A stretch of 64,000 bases of DNA from Listeria costaricensis (GCF_900183385.1 NZ_FXUT01000010.1:265241-329240), one strand, 5' to 3'. Numbered from the stretch's first letter, positions 52,656 through 61,824 are shown. Program-made: numbers and translations. Notes: a model not told the origin generated them from the letters alone.

Positions 52656-52745
52656 AACTTTTAAAAAAGGAAATTATATGCTCACAAAAAGTAAGTAACT
52701 ATTCAACATCAAAAAAACGAACCGCCAATTGAAGCGATTCGTTCC

Positions 52746-53669
52746 TTATTTAGTCTGAAATGCCTGAGGATAATGCTTCCGCAAAATGGCCGCCATATCC
52801 TCTTTTGAAACTCCATACTTAAGCAGCGGATACAACATCATCTCAAAGTACTGCACCCATGACCAATCCATATACTCCTCATCATCAGCCAGATAGCCTA
52901 CAATCTTGCACTTAGGTGGATCAAGATGAGGAGGTTCCGTCAGCGCCTTCAATATCTCCGTTCTAAGCGGCTCAATCTCAGCCATTGTTCGTTCCCCGCG
53001 GCTACGCGCCTTCGCAATTTCGATATACGCCTCGACTTCTGCTCTCGTTTTTGGGAGGAAGAAACGATCCTCTACAAGTCCCAAGCATTCAGCCATTAAA
53101 TCCACTCGTGCCGGATGAAGAGCCAGCTGATTTCTCCATGATTCACGATCAAACTGCTCATCAATCTCCATAATAATCGCAAACAATTCCTCTTTCGTTC
53201 GTTTTACATCCTTGTCCCACTTGAACCATTCATAGGTAGAATCAAAAGGTTCAATCTCCATAAAACCGTGCTTCTTATACAGCGAAATAGCCGGCAGATT
53301 CTCTGGTAAAACGCGTAAATAGACAATCGGATAATACCATCATTCCGCTTCCTTGAGTAAATGAGTCAACAGCGCTTTCCCGTAGCCTTTCCTGCGCTCA
53401 TCCTTTGCAACGAGTAGATGAGCCAATTCCAAATCCTGCTCCTCCTCATCAACCCAAATCTCGCCATATGCCACGATTTTCTCCCCGCTTGTCAAAACAA
53501 AAGGGAACTGATCGTCTGTTTCTAGCCAGCTTGCCAGGTCTTGAATGGAAAGATGCTCCTTCCGGGTTGAAAAAAGAAGCCCCTCCTTTGACGCTAAAAA
53601 CAAGGCTAAAATCTCCGCCAAATCCTGCTCGCATGCAGGACGAAACACCACCTGATCATCTGCTTTCAT
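52746..53669 (-). pseudogene. GNAT acetyltransferase with C-terminal extension, interrupted by an in-frame TGA
   Basis: The frame begins at 53669 and encodes a GNAT domain (VFRPACEQDLAEILALFLASKEG, then HLLVAKDERRKGYGKALLTHLL, the acetyl-CoA loop RRKGYG). A TGA stops it at 53342-53340. The same frame resumes directly with WYYPIVYLRVLPENLPAISLYKKHGFMEIE, the missing end of the GNAT fold, and runs on to 52746, adding about 150 residues of an unrecognised charged domain. One base change, without frameshift, therefore splits one protein of about 307 residues. It is either a recent nonsense mutation, a readthrough site or a sequencing error. The downstream piece has an internal ATG at 53261. Confidence 0.8.
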
Positions 53670-54003
53670 TTTGCTTCTCCTGCCAAAGCTCCAATAAAAC
53701 GGTCAGTTCATCCTGCACATCCTTGCGCGTCATTTCCGGCTTGATTTTCAACCGATCGACCACTTCAAACTCAATCGCCTTGACGCCATACAGTTTGGCC
53801 TCGTCTTGCATTTCTGGCGGCAACATGGTGCCATCGCCGATCTTATAGCCAAATGCCAGCTTATTTTTAATCCCTTCAAGGTTCATCGTTGCCCCGAGTA
53901 ATTTTTTCCCCGATTGTGTCGAAATAAATTGATAGACACCTGCATCGGGCGCTTTTTCCTTATAGGCTCTAATTTTTTCTTTGCGTGTTTCGCGATCTGT
54001 CAT
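53656..54003 (-). CDS. GIY-YIG-like small protein
   Basis: 115 residues. AGVYQFISTQSGKKLLGATMNLEGIKNKLAFGYKIG resembles the first part of GIY-YIG nuclease-like proteins of Bacillales (GVY, then a second motif in place of YIG). Key catalytic residues are not all evident, so nuclease activity is doubtful. It overlaps the start of the GNAT gene by 14 bp and follows the DUF6530 gene by 13 bp, in one operon. Confidence 0.65.
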   Translation of the reverse strand: MTDRETRKEKIRAYKEKAPDAGVYQFISTQSGKKLLGATMNLEGIKNKLAFGYKIGDGTMLPPEMQDEAKLYGVKAIEFEVVDRLKIKPEMTRKDVQDELTVLLELWQEKQNESR

Positions 54004-54016
54004 TGTTTTTCCTCCT

Positions 54017-54493
54017 CTAGTAACCCGCTTCCCGCAGCAAACGACTTAAAATCCGCAGGCGTTCACTCAGCAATTCATCATCATTTTTTAGCGCTTGTTC
54101 AAACAGCTCAATGTCTTCCTCGATATGGTCATTATCCGTGCAAACTTCTACGCTCATCGCATCTCCCTGCAAGCCGATCCGATCGATTTCCGGATTTTCA
54201 GGATCAAAGAAATGCGGATATTTATAGGCATCTACAAAATGCAGTTTCGTCCGCGCGATCAAAATCGCCAAATCTAGCACACGATGAAGGGGTAATTCTT
54301 CTGATTGGCGTGACCATTTGCCGCCAGTATGCCGCCATACTTTTGCCGAGATGTCGACTTTGCCGCGATCATTCCATTGAGCAAGTCCCAGCGAAAGCCC
54401 CTTTGCCTCGGAATCATAGGCCATTTTGCCATCTACTTCTTCATAATTAGGAACAATCATTACAGGTTTATGTTTTAAATGAACAGGAATCAT
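54017..54493 (-). CDS. DUF6530 family protein
   Basis: 158 residues. KHKPVMIVPNYEEVDGKMAYDSEAKGLSLGLAQW and the acidic C-terminus (TDNDHIEEDIELFEQALKNDDELLSERLRILSRLL) match what I recall of DUF6530. Function is unknown. AAGGAG lies 9 nt before its ATG. It is first in a three-gene operon whose promoter is covered by a large inverted repeat. Confidence 0.65.
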   Translation of the reverse strand: MIPVHLKHKPVMIVPNYEEVDGKMAYDSEAKGLSLGLAQWNDRGKVDISAKVWRHTGGKWSRQSEELPLHRVLDLAILIARTKLHFVDAYKYPHFFDPENPEIDRIGLQGDAMSVEVCTDNDHIEEDIELFEQALKNDDELLSERLRILSRLLREAGY

Positions 54494-54508
54494 TTTAATT
54501 ACTCCTTT

Positions 54509-54535
54509 ACTAATTTAGTAAATTACTAAATTAGT
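54509..54535. promoter_or_regulatory. 27-bp operator with perfect 12-bp arms
   Basis: ACTAATTTAGTA (54509-54520) and TACTAAATTAGT (54524-54535) are exact inverted repeats separated by AAT. They overlap the -10 box and transcription start of the DUF6530 operon. Confidence 0.8.
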
Positions 54536-54561
54536 ATAACCTAACTGCCGTTTTTCTGCAA
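54533..54561 (-). promoter_or_regulatory. Promoter of the DUF6530 operon
   Basis: TTGCAG (54556-54561) and TATACT (54533-54538) on the minus strand with 17-bp spacing. Confidence 0.7.
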
Positions 54562-54670
54562 ATTTGCTTTTTCTCATGAAATTTTTATTTTTCCTTCACT
54601 TTACTTTTTGGAAGAAATGGGCATAATTAAGGATATGTTTCACTAATCACAGAAAGGATTGGCTGAGTGA

Positions 54671-56854
54671 ATGCGCAGAAAAAGACGAGTACGGCAACGC
54701 GAGGAAAAAGAGCAGAAGAAAAAACTGCCTACGATCCCTCTTCGGCTGAATATCTTATTCTTCGTGATTTTTCTCTGCTTTTCGGTATTGATTTTGAGGC
54801 TGGGCGTACTTCAGATCGTCCACGGTGATGAATACAAGGCCGAAGCAGAAAAAACCAACAATGTAACGATTGAAAAAAGCATGCCGCGCGGTGAAATTTA
54901 TGATAGCAATTATAATTTATTAGTCGGAAATGCAGGTTACAATACGATTACTTACACACGAAGTCAGAATACAGATTCCGAAGAAATTCTCAAAGTTGCT
55001 CAAAAGCTCAACACACTGATTGAGGTAACGCCTGATGATAATTTGACAGAGCGCAATTTAAAAGATTATTGGATTGTTTCCCATGAAGACGAATCCATCA
55101 GTCGGCTCTCTGATAAAGAGAAAAACATGGACGGCTCCGATCAGTACCAAGCACAGTTAAAAGATGTAACAGATGAAGATCTTGCCAGTCTGACAGACAA
55201 TGATAAAAAAGTCGCCACCCTTTATAAAAAGATGACGAACGGTTATGCCATGACGGAGCAAACTGTCAAGGACGAAGGCGTTACGAATGAAGAAATCGCC
55301 CGCGTCAGTGAAAACCTGGATGAACTGCCTGGTGTCGATACCACGATGAACTGGGATCGTTACTATCCATATGAAGATACGCTCCGCTCCATTCTCGGCT
55401 CTGTCACAACCGAGCAGGAAGGTTTGCCGGCTGACAAAGCAGATTACTATTTATCACAAGGTTACAGCCGCAACGACCGGGTTGGGAAAAGTTATCTAGA
55501 AGAACAATACGAAAGTGTCCTTCAAGGGAAAAAAGCAGAATATGAAAGTGTGCTGGATGCAGACAACAATGTCATCAGCACCGTTCAGAAAAAAGCCGGC
55601 TCTAACGGAAAAGACCTCGTGCTTTCCATTGATGTCGAGTTCCAAAAAGCAGTCGAAGAAATTCTGCAGGAAAATATTAAAAAAGGTAAGGCCTATGCCG
55701 GATCAGACCTATTCGACCGAGCATTCGTTGTTGCCATGGATCCAAATAACGGCCAAATCTTGGCACTTGCTGGGCAGAAGCTGAATGATGACGGCGAGTT
55801 TGAAGATTATTCGCTTGGAACGTTTACAACGGCCTACAATATGGGGTCCGCTGTCAAAGGGGCCACTGAACTGATGGGCATGATGAGTGATACCATCACA
55901 ACGACCAGCACCTTTGTCGACCAGCCGATCTATTTGAAAGGCACGCCGAAGAAGAGTTCCTGGTTCAATACGGACGGCTACAATGATATGACACTGGACC
56001 CTGTTGGCGCCTTGGAACGTTCTTCCAACTCCTACATGTACCAGTTGACCATGAAATTTGCCGGTACGACGTATGTGCCTTATGGGCCGCTAGATGCACC
56101 GCTTTCTACATTTGACGAGATGCGGAAGTACTACAATATGTTCGGTCTGGGTGTCAAAACTGGCATCGATCTGCCGGGTGAACAAATCGGCTATCAGGGA
56201 CCGGATGACACGATCGGGAAAATTCTCGACTTTGCGATTGGGCAATATGATTCCTACACACCTATTCAACTGGCTCAATACGGGGCAACGATTGCAAATG
56301 GTGGTAAACGAATCGCACCAACGCTTGTCAAAGAAATCCGCAATCCTAGTTCTGGCGGCGATCAGCTGGGCTCCGTTTACAAAGAAAGTGAGCCAAAAGT
56401 GCTGAACACCCTTGATGCCACCGAAGACGAAATCAAAACCGTCCAAGAAGGCTTTTATGAAGTTGTCAATGGCGCGAATGGTACGGCGAAGGGATACTTT
56501 GATTCCGATGACTATGTTGCAGCCGGTAAAACGGGGACTGCTCAGGCTTTCTATGACGGTCCGAAAGAATCCAGCAACATGGCAGAGGTTTGGAATACAA
56601 CCTTTGTCGGCTATGCACCTGCTGACAATCCGGAAATTGAGATTGCTGTTGTTGTTCCTTGGCTCTATCGTGATGGCTATTCAGACAGCAAAATTAACTT
56701 ATCGATCTCCAAACAGGTTTTTGATAAATACTTTGAACTGAAAAAACAACATGAAAATGATCAGCAGGATAGTGAAAATCCAACGATCAACAATAAAGAT
56801 TTGGCAGCACAAGAACAGCAAAAAGCCATTCAAAGCAAGGCAAATGGCGATTAA
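54671..56854 (+). CDS. Class B penicillin-binding protein (PBP2-like transpeptidase)
   Basis: 727 residues; cell-wall DD-transpeptidase. A basic cytoplasmic tail (1-24) and one membrane helix (about 27-48) precede the dimerisation domain (MPRGEIYDSNYNLLV) and the transpeptidase domain with SxxK S393-K396 (SAVK), SxN at 451-453 (SSN) and KTG at 620-622. No PASTA domains. The C-terminal tail is Gln/Asn-rich. It resembles the PBP2/PBPB group for elongation, but exact paralogy (PBPB1, B2 or B3 of Listeria) is not resolved. Confidence 0.92.
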   Translation: MRRKRRVRQREEKEQKKKLPTIPLRLNILFFVIFLCFSVLILRLGVLQIVHGDEYKAEAEKTNNVTIEKSMPRGEIYDSNYNLLVGNAGYNTITYTRSQNTDSEEILKVAQKLNTLIEVTPDDNLTERNLKDYWIVSHEDESISRLSDKEKNMDGSDQYQAQLKDVTDEDLASLTDNDKKVATLYKKMTNGYAMTEQTVKDEGVTNEEIARVSENLDELPGVDTTMNWDRYYPYEDTLRSILGSVTTEQEGLPADKADYYLSQGYSRNDRVGKSYLEEQYESVLQGKKAEYESVLDADNNVISTVQKKAGSNGKDLVLSIDVEFQKAVEEILQENIKKGKAYAGSDLFDRAFVVAMDPNNGQILALAGQKLNDDGEFEDYSLGTFTTAYNMGSAVKGATELMGMMSDTITTTSTFVDQPIYLKGTPKKSSWFNTDGYNDMTLDPVGALERSSNSYMYQLTMKFAGTTYVPYGPLDAPLSTFDEMRKYYNMFGLGVKTGIDLPGEQIGYQGPDDTIGKILDFAIGQYDSYTPIQLAQYGATIANGGKRIAPTLVKEIRNPSSGGDQLGSVYKESEPKVLNTLDATEDEIKTVQEGFYEVVNGANGTAKGYFDSDDYVAAGKTGTAQAFYDGPKESSNMAEVWNTTFVGYAPADNPEIEIAVVVPWLYRDGYSDSKINLSISKQVFDKYFELKKQHENDQQDSENPTINNKDLAAQEQQKAIQSKANGD

Positions 56855-56906
56855 GTAAACCATACGGCGGCAAGCGATTCAGATTCACTTGCCCTCCAAC
56901 TCAATA

Positions 56907-56955
56907 AAAAAAGAAACAGGCCGGAATAAGTAGCTTTCCGGCCTGTTTCTTTGTG
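56907..56955. terminator. Bidirectional terminator
   Basis: GAAACAGGCCGGAA and TTCCGGCCTGTTTC arms with A and T runs outside. Confidence 0.92.
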
Positions 56956-56986
56956 TGGCTGAGAAATGTAGCTCCCAGTCCTAATT

Positions 56987-57715
56987 TTATTGAAAACTGA
57001 TTCGTGCCGGTCCATCCGGCAGATCCATTTTTATTTCTTTATCGGGTAAAATTTCAACTAGCCCTGCATCACTCAGATAACTGCCCGCTTGAGGCAAAAC
57101 GACGTCCTCAAGTCCAGTCATGAGTCCCGCTTTTACCACACCTCGGACAAAAAAAGGATGCCCTAGGAAGTGCTCGGCTTCCTGAATGCGTCCTTCTCGA
57201 ATCAGCGCACGAATGACGGTTGAGCTGACTTTTTCACGAGTCTGCTCTTTTTCAATAGGCACCGCTGTGACTTCGATCCCATACGGTGCACAAAGCGACC
57301 GGAGTAGCTCGACATCTGAATCTCGTCCCTTGCCAAAATTGAACTCTTCTCCGACGATAATATGACGCAGCTGCAAATTGGTCAAATGCTCGTGGACGAA
57401 AATTTCAGGAGACGTCTCGGCATAGCTTGCGGTAAAGGCGGTTTCAATCAGGCTGTCAACGCCGTAATGAGCCAGCCAATAAGCTTTTTCAGCACCCGGC
57501 GTCAGCATTTCCCGATAGGCTTCCAGACCATGCAGCGCATAAAGCGGATGCGGGCTAAAGCTAATCACTGAAAACCGTTCCTCTGCGGTTTTGATTCTTC
57601 TTGCGGTTCGCAAAATTTTCTGGTGTCCCACATGTACGCCGTCAAATTTGCCAATTGAAAGCACAGCCGGTCGTGTATCCTCAGGCGGCGCCAGATCAAC
57701 ATGATAAATCTCCAA
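56987..57715 (-). CDS. FAD synthetase-family protein (monofunctional RibF/RibCF-like)
   Basis: 242 residues. The adenylyltransferase half is complete: VLSIGKFDGVHVGHQKIL (GxFDGxHxGH), SFSPHPL and VGEEFNFGKGRDSD. After EAEHFLGHPFFVRGVV only about 60 residues remain, too few for a riboflavin kinase module, so it probably makes FAD from FMN and ATP only. Such a monofunctional enzyme (Lmo0728) is known in Listeria. TTG 57715 with GGAGGG 8 nt upstream is the preferred start; the 67-codon upstream extension overlaps the next gene and has no family resemblance. Confidence 0.82.
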   Translation of the reverse strand: MEIYHVDLAPPEDTRPAVLSIGKFDGVHVGHQKILRTARRIKTAEERFSVISFSPHPLYALHGLEAYREMLTPGAEKAYWLAHYGVDSLIETAFTASYAETSPEIFVHEHLTNLQLRHIIVGEEFNFGKGRDSDVELLRSLCAPYGIEVTAVPIEKEQTREKVSSTVIRALIREGRIQEAEHFLGHPFFVRGVVKAGLMTGLEDVVLPQAGSYLSDAGLVEILPDKEIKMDLPDGPARISFQ

Positions 57716-57771
57716 TCCCAATTCCCTCCCCTGCAGATTAACTTTAACCAAAAAGGGAGGCTTCGACAACT

Positions 57772-58593
57772 TTATTGACTTGCATCCAGCTCCAGCAATA
57801 ATTTTTTCATTCGTGAAATTCGTGCTAGATCCAATTGAAAACCGCGCTTTCGTGCAACTTCTAGCTGCAAATCTTCCAAAAGGCTGAGCAGTTCCGGCAA
57901 CACGGATTCTCCCCAATGTGCATAGACTTCCGGCAACCTGTCAAGCCACCTAGCATCTAGCCAGTACGCCATTTTGCGGCCGCTGAATTCCGGTGTGGCG
58001 CCATCTAGTCGAGCCACTTCCTCAAGTAGCGGCAACAGATAGCCCGTCCGAATCGACTGCAGCATACTCTGAACAAAAAAAGCATCCCGCCGCGCGCCAA
58101 ATTTGGCCACATAATGCAAATCAAACCAGCTCTCCCGGACGATCCGTTCAAATTCCTGCTGTTCGAGCGGAACCGGCTGGACTGAACGTATAAATGCAGG
58201 CAGGCACTCCGAATACTGCTGCTTGTCCAGTAAGACCCGATATTTTTCATAGTAAGGAAAAGGTGCCTCCAACAAGGTACTTTTCCAAAAAGAAAAATCT
58301 ACTTTGACCCCGTTTTCAAAAATGACTAAAAGAGACCGCAGTCGCGCTGCCGGAACTTCAAAATCAAGCGGAATATACCAGAGCGGCTCGGCAATCTGCA
58401 TCAGCCAGTCGGTCCTTTCAGCAAAATTTAAAATTTCGTCTTCTTGCCCAAAAACATTGATATCCAGATCTGAATACTGGTCGACAAATCGCTCTTTGGC
58501 AATTGCACCTTCTTCGACTAGCAGATAGACGTTTGGTTCATTTTCCGCCCAGTGGATAATTTGTTGACGAATCTGCTTGCGTCTTAGTTCCAT
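57772..58593 (-). CDS. Aminoglycoside 6-adenylyltransferase-like nucleotidyltransferase
   Basis: 273 residues of the ANT(6)/AadK type. RFVDQYSDLDINVFG carries the catalytic DxD and GVKVDFSFW the third Asp; HYVAKFGARRDAFFVQSMLQ and FSGRKMAYWLDARW match the family's C-terminal half. The usual GS before the DxD is changed (EEGAIAKERFVDQYSD), so aminoglycoside activity is uncertain. It sits 56 bp upstream of the FAD synthetase gene on the same strand. Confidence 0.85.
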   Translation of the reverse strand: MELRRKQIRQQIIHWAENEPNVYLLVEEGAIAKERFVDQYSDLDINVFGQEDEILNFAERTDWLMQIAEPLWYIPLDFEVPAARLRSLLVIFENGVKVDFSFWKSTLLEAPFPYYEKYRVLLDKQQYSECLPAFIRSVQPVPLEQQEFERIVRESWFDLHYVAKFGARRDAFFVQSMLQSIRTGYLLPLLEEVARLDGATPEFSGRKMAYWLDARWLDRLPEVYAHWGESVLPELLSLLEDLQLEVARKRGFQLDLARISRMKKLLLELDASQ

Positions 58594-58622
58594 CCTATTT
58601 CACCTCGGTTATATTGTAACAT

Positions 58623-58665
58623 AAAAAATCAGAAGCCCTTTTGCAGCAGGACTTCTGATTCTCAC
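58623..58665 (-). terminator. Terminator of the P-type ATPase gene
   Basis: AATCAGAAG and CTTCTGATT arms; T6 follows on the minus strand. Confidence 0.8.
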
Positions 58666-58671
58666 GTGGGA

Positions 58672-60639
58672 CTATTTCGCAAATTGTTTCTGTTCCTCCA
58701 AACGGTAGACTTTGGGACCGCTCGACTGAGTGGCCGTCTGTTTCGTTTCTCTATGTGTCTCGCGATCAGACGAATAGAGCAGCCACAAGCCATTTAGAAT
58801 GACAAGGATGGTACTGCCTTCATGGCCGATGACCGCGAATGGCAGATTGATCGATTGAAACAGGTTGGCTGTAATCAAGCAGATGATGACCGCAATGGCA
58901 AAGATGATATTTTGCCAGGTAATCCGGTTGAGCCGTTTCGACAATTGGTAGGTGAAGGACAGCTTGCCCAAATCGTTTTTCATCAATACGACATCAGCAC
59001 TTTCCATCGCAATATCCGTACCTTCGCCCATCGCAATCCCAACCGTCGCATTGGCCAGTGCCGGTGCATCATTGATTCCGTCCCCAACCATCGCCACTTT
59101 CCCATAGGCGTCTTTCAGTTCTTTCAGCACCTCGACCTTCTGCTCAGGCAGACATCCGGCAATCACATAGTCAATCCCAATCTCCCGGCCAATTGCAAGC
59201 CCTGTGGCCTCATTGTCTCCGGTTACCATGATCGTCTGGATACCATTTCTTTTCAGCTGGGCAATGGCTGCCTGTGCTTCCGGCCGCGCCACATCTTTCA
59301 TGGCAAGCAGCGCCACAACTTCATCCTCGCAGCTGATATAGACAACCGTTTTTCCGTCACTAGCCAGCCGTTCAGCATCCGCCCCGGCAAAAATTTCCGC
59401 TTGACTGGTGCCGACAAAGCCTTTCTTGCCAACTTTCCAATTTTTTCCGTCATAGTCAGTTGCAACACCCCAGCCCGGTACATCTTTTAGCACCAAGTCA
59501 TCCAAACGGCGACTGACTTGAGAATCAAAAGCAGCTACCACAGCTTTGGCCAGCGGATGCATGGAGCGCCGTTCAAGTTCAACCGCAATATCAATCACTG
59601 TCTGCCGATCAAATGAAGGATCGACTATAAAGTCTGTCACAACTGGTTCGCCTTTTGTCAGCGTGCCGGTTTTATCAAAGGCAATTGCACGGACATGGCG
59701 CAAGTTTTCCAAATGAACGCCGCCTTTAAACAGAATGCCATGCCGCGCCCCATTGGAAATCGCCGCAAGAGTCGCTGGTGTCACGGCGGCCACGAGGGCA
59801 CATGGCGAGGCTACTGTCAAGAGTACCATCGCCCGGTAGAAAGTCTCGTTCCAGCTCCAGCCAAGGGCAAAATGCGGCAGAAATAGCATCACGCCAACCA
59901 TCAGCAAAACAATTTTTACATACTTATCTTCAAATTTTTCAATAAAACGAGCGGTTTGAGAAGGTTCGCTCTGAGCTTCTTTTACCATTTGAATAATCTT
60001 GCTGAACAACGTATCCTCAGCGGCTTTGGTCACTTCAATCGTGATGGCGCCACTGATGTTGATCGTTCCGCCGAATACATCTTCCCCGACTGCCTTTTCA
60101 GCAGGGAGACTCTCCCCATTGATGGCTGCCTCGTTGACGGTCGTCACGCCTTTTCTGATGATCCCATCAATCGGCACGCTTTCACCGGGGCGAACTAGCA
60201 CAGCATCATGCACAGCAAGCTCGGATACTGCAACCTTCCTCAGTTCGCCATCCGCCTCGATTCGGTAAGCTTCATCCGGCTGAAAAGCCATTAGCTTGGA
60301 AATTTCACGTTTACTTTTACTCGTCGCATAGTTTTCCAGTGCGCCACTTAGCGCAAAGATGAAGATTAGCACTGCGCCTTCCAACCAGTATCCAATGATG
60401 GATGCACCGGTCGCCGCCAGAACCATCAGTAGCTCGACATTCAGTTTATGCGTTTCGATGGTTGCGCGAATCCCCTCTCTTGCTTGTTCAAATCCCCCAA
60501 TAATGAAAGCCGTAATGAAAATAACCGCGGTTAATCCGCTACTTACTTGGCTTTCCAGTGCCCAGCCAATCAGAATCAAAAGGCCGCTGACACCTGTTGC
60601 CACAAACTGCCAGTATTCCTTCAGCCATTTTTTCATCAT
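58672..60639 (-). CDS. P1B-4-type metal-exporting ATPase (PfeT/FrvA-like, probably Fe(II))
   Basis: 655 residues. There is no N-terminal metal-binding domain; the protein begins with membrane helices. The ion-site motif in helix M4 is SPC (278-280) rather than CPC, and HEGST near the C-terminus is the second P1B-4 marker. The actuator loop is NGES and the phosphorylated Asp is D322 in DKTGTLTKG. P1B-4 pumps export Fe(II), Co(II) or haem; PfeT of Bacillus and FrvA of Listeria are examples controlled by PerR and Fur. Both types of box lie upstream, supporting iron efflux. Confidence 0.88.
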   Translation of the reverse strand: MMKKWLKEYWQFVATGVSGLLILIGWALESQVSSGLTAVIFITAFIIGGFEQAREGIRATIETHKLNVELLMVLAATGASIIGYWLEGAVLIFIFALSGALENYATSKSKREISKLMAFQPDEAYRIEADGELRKVAVSELAVHDAVLVRPGESVPIDGIIRKGVTTVNEAAINGESLPAEKAVGEDVFGGTINISGAITIEVTKAAEDTLFSKIIQMVKEAQSEPSQTARFIEKFEDKYVKIVLLMVGVMLFLPHFALGWSWNETFYRAMVLLTVASPCALVAAVTPATLAAISNGARHGILFKGGVHLENLRHVRAIAFDKTGTLTKGEPVVTDFIVDPSFDRQTVIDIAVELERRSMHPLAKAVVAAFDSQVSRRLDDLVLKDVPGWGVATDYDGKNWKVGKKGFVGTSQAEIFAGADAERLASDGKTVVYISCEDEVVALLAMKDVARPEAQAAIAQLKRNGIQTIMVTGDNEATGLAIGREIGIDYVIAGCLPEQKVEVLKELKDAYGKVAMVGDGINDAPALANATVGIAMGEGTDIAMESADVVLMKNDLGKLSFTYQLSKRLNRITWQNIIFAIAVIICLITANLFQSINLPFAVIGHEGSTILVILNGLWLLYSSDRETHRETKQTATQSSGPKVYRLEEQKQFAK

Positions 60640-60660
60640 TCTCAGCTCCTTTCTCCTAAT

Positions 60661-60675
60661 TGATAATCGTTATCG
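60661..60675. promoter_or_regulatory. Fur-box-like sequence
   Basis: TGATAATCGTTATCG matches the 7-1-7 Fur consensus TGATAAT-N-ATTATCA at 12 of 14 positions. It lies in the 5' untranslated region, about 20 bp before the ATPase start. Confidence 0.6.
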
Positions 60676-60731
60676 TTACCCCTAAAAGCACGAAAATCTG
60701 CTCCCTTTAGTCTGGGAACAGATAATCCAAT

Positions 60732-60746
60732 TAATAATTATTCTAA
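60732..60746. promoter_or_regulatory. PerR-box-like sequence
   Basis: On the minus strand TTAGAATAATTATTA matches TTATAAT-N-ATTATAA with two changes. It lies about 25 bp downstream of the -10 box of the ATPase promoter. Confidence 0.55.
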
Positions 60747-60771
60747 TATATTCATTCTTTTCTACACCTTT

Positions 60772-60800
60772 ATTATACTACATTTTATCAAAATTAACAA
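60772..60800 (-). promoter_or_regulatory. Promoter of the metal ATPase gene
   Basis: TTGTTA (60795-60800) and a perfect TATAAT (60772-60777) on the minus strand with 17-bp spacing. Confidence 0.72.
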
Positions 60801-60849
60801 TATAAATGAAAAAATTAAATTCTAATTGAGAATGAAAATCTCTATCAAC

Positions 60850-60887
60850 AAAAAAACGACTCAGCGATCATCGCCAAGTCGTTTTTC
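60850..60887. terminator. Bidirectional terminator
   Basis: AAAAACGACT and AGTCGTTTTT arms enclosing a GCGA/TCGC mini-stem. Confidence 0.88.
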
Positions 60888-60900
60888 CTCCTTATTCTCA

Positions 60901-61824
60901 TCAAGGAAGCTTATTTCCCGCCGCCAGATAAATCTGATACCATTCTTCCCGAGTCAGCGTCAAGTCGCCTGCTTTGGCAATATCATGCAGCCGTCCCGGA
61001 TTCATCGTGCCTACAATGGTTTGCATTTTAGCTGGGTGACGCTTGATCCATGCAACGGCAATCGCCGAATTGGTCACATGGTATTTGTCTGCCAGCTCAT
61101 CAATCTTGGCATTCAATTCAGGGAAGCGATCATTGTCTAAAAAGACGCCTTCAAAGAAACCGAATTGGAAAGGAGACCACGCCTGAATCGTCATATCGTG
61201 CAAGCGGCTGTAATCCAAGATGCCATTATCATGATCAAAACTTGGATCGTTTGTCATATTCATATTAAGCCCTGCATCGACCATCCCAGTATGCATGATA
61301 CTGAATTGCAGCTGGTTCACAAGCAAGTCCTGCTCGACTGATTTTTTCAGTAATTCAATTTGTAGAGGTGTATGGTTGCTGATTCCAAAATGCCGCACCT
61401 TCCCACTTTTTTCAAGTGTAGAGAATGCTTCTGCCACTTCTTCCGGCTCAACCAGCGTGTCCGGACGATGCAGAAGAAGCGAATCGATATAATCGGTATT
61501 CAAACGTTTCAAAATCCCGTCGACAGAAGCTAAAATGTGCTCTTTTGAAAAATCAAACATGCCTGGACGAATGCCACATTTTGATTGTAAAAATAATTTT
61601 TCACGGCTGATCCCCATATTTTTCACAGCTTCTGCAAAAATTTCTTCTGATTTTCCACCGCCATAAATATCGGCATGATCAAAGAAATCGATTCCTTCGT
61701 CTAATGCCGCTTGGATAACTTGTTCTGCGTCTTTGGCTGAAAGATCCGCCATCCGCATGCAGCCAAGTCCAATTACTGGTACTTCCACTTTTCCGCCTAA
61801 TGCTACTTTTTCCAATTCTGCCAC
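60901..61824 (-). CDS. Aldo/keto reductase (YdhF-like)
   Basis: 307 residues, NADPH-dependent TIM-barrel oxidoreductase. Catalytic tetrad: Asp and Tyr in IDFFDHADIYGGGKSE, Lys in LFLQSKCGIRPG and His in DSLLLHRPD. VGTMNPGRLHDIAKA binds the cofactor. YdhF-type substrate range is not known. It stands alone with its own terminator. Confidence 0.92.
   Translation of the reverse strand: MAELEKVALGGKVEVPVIGLGCMRMADLSAKDAEQVIQAALDEGIDFFDHADIYGGGKSEEIFAEAVKNMGISREKLFLQSKCGIRPGMFDFSKEHILASVDGILKRLNTDYIDSLLLHRPDTLVEPEEVAEAFSTLEKSGKVRHFGISNHTPLQIELLKKSVEQDLLVNQLQFSIMHTGMVDAGLNMNMTNDPSFDHDNGILDYSRLHDMTIQAWSPFQFGFFEGVFLDNDRFPELNAKIDELADKYHVTNSAIAVAWIKRHPAKMQTIVGTMNPGRLHDIAKAGDLTLTREEWYQIYLAAGNKLP

Noticed and set aside
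53340-53342. Selenocysteine codon in the GNAT gene
   Set aside because: GNAT enzymes have no selenocysteine at this position and no SECIS-like hairpin directly follows; the change is better explained as a nonsense mutation.
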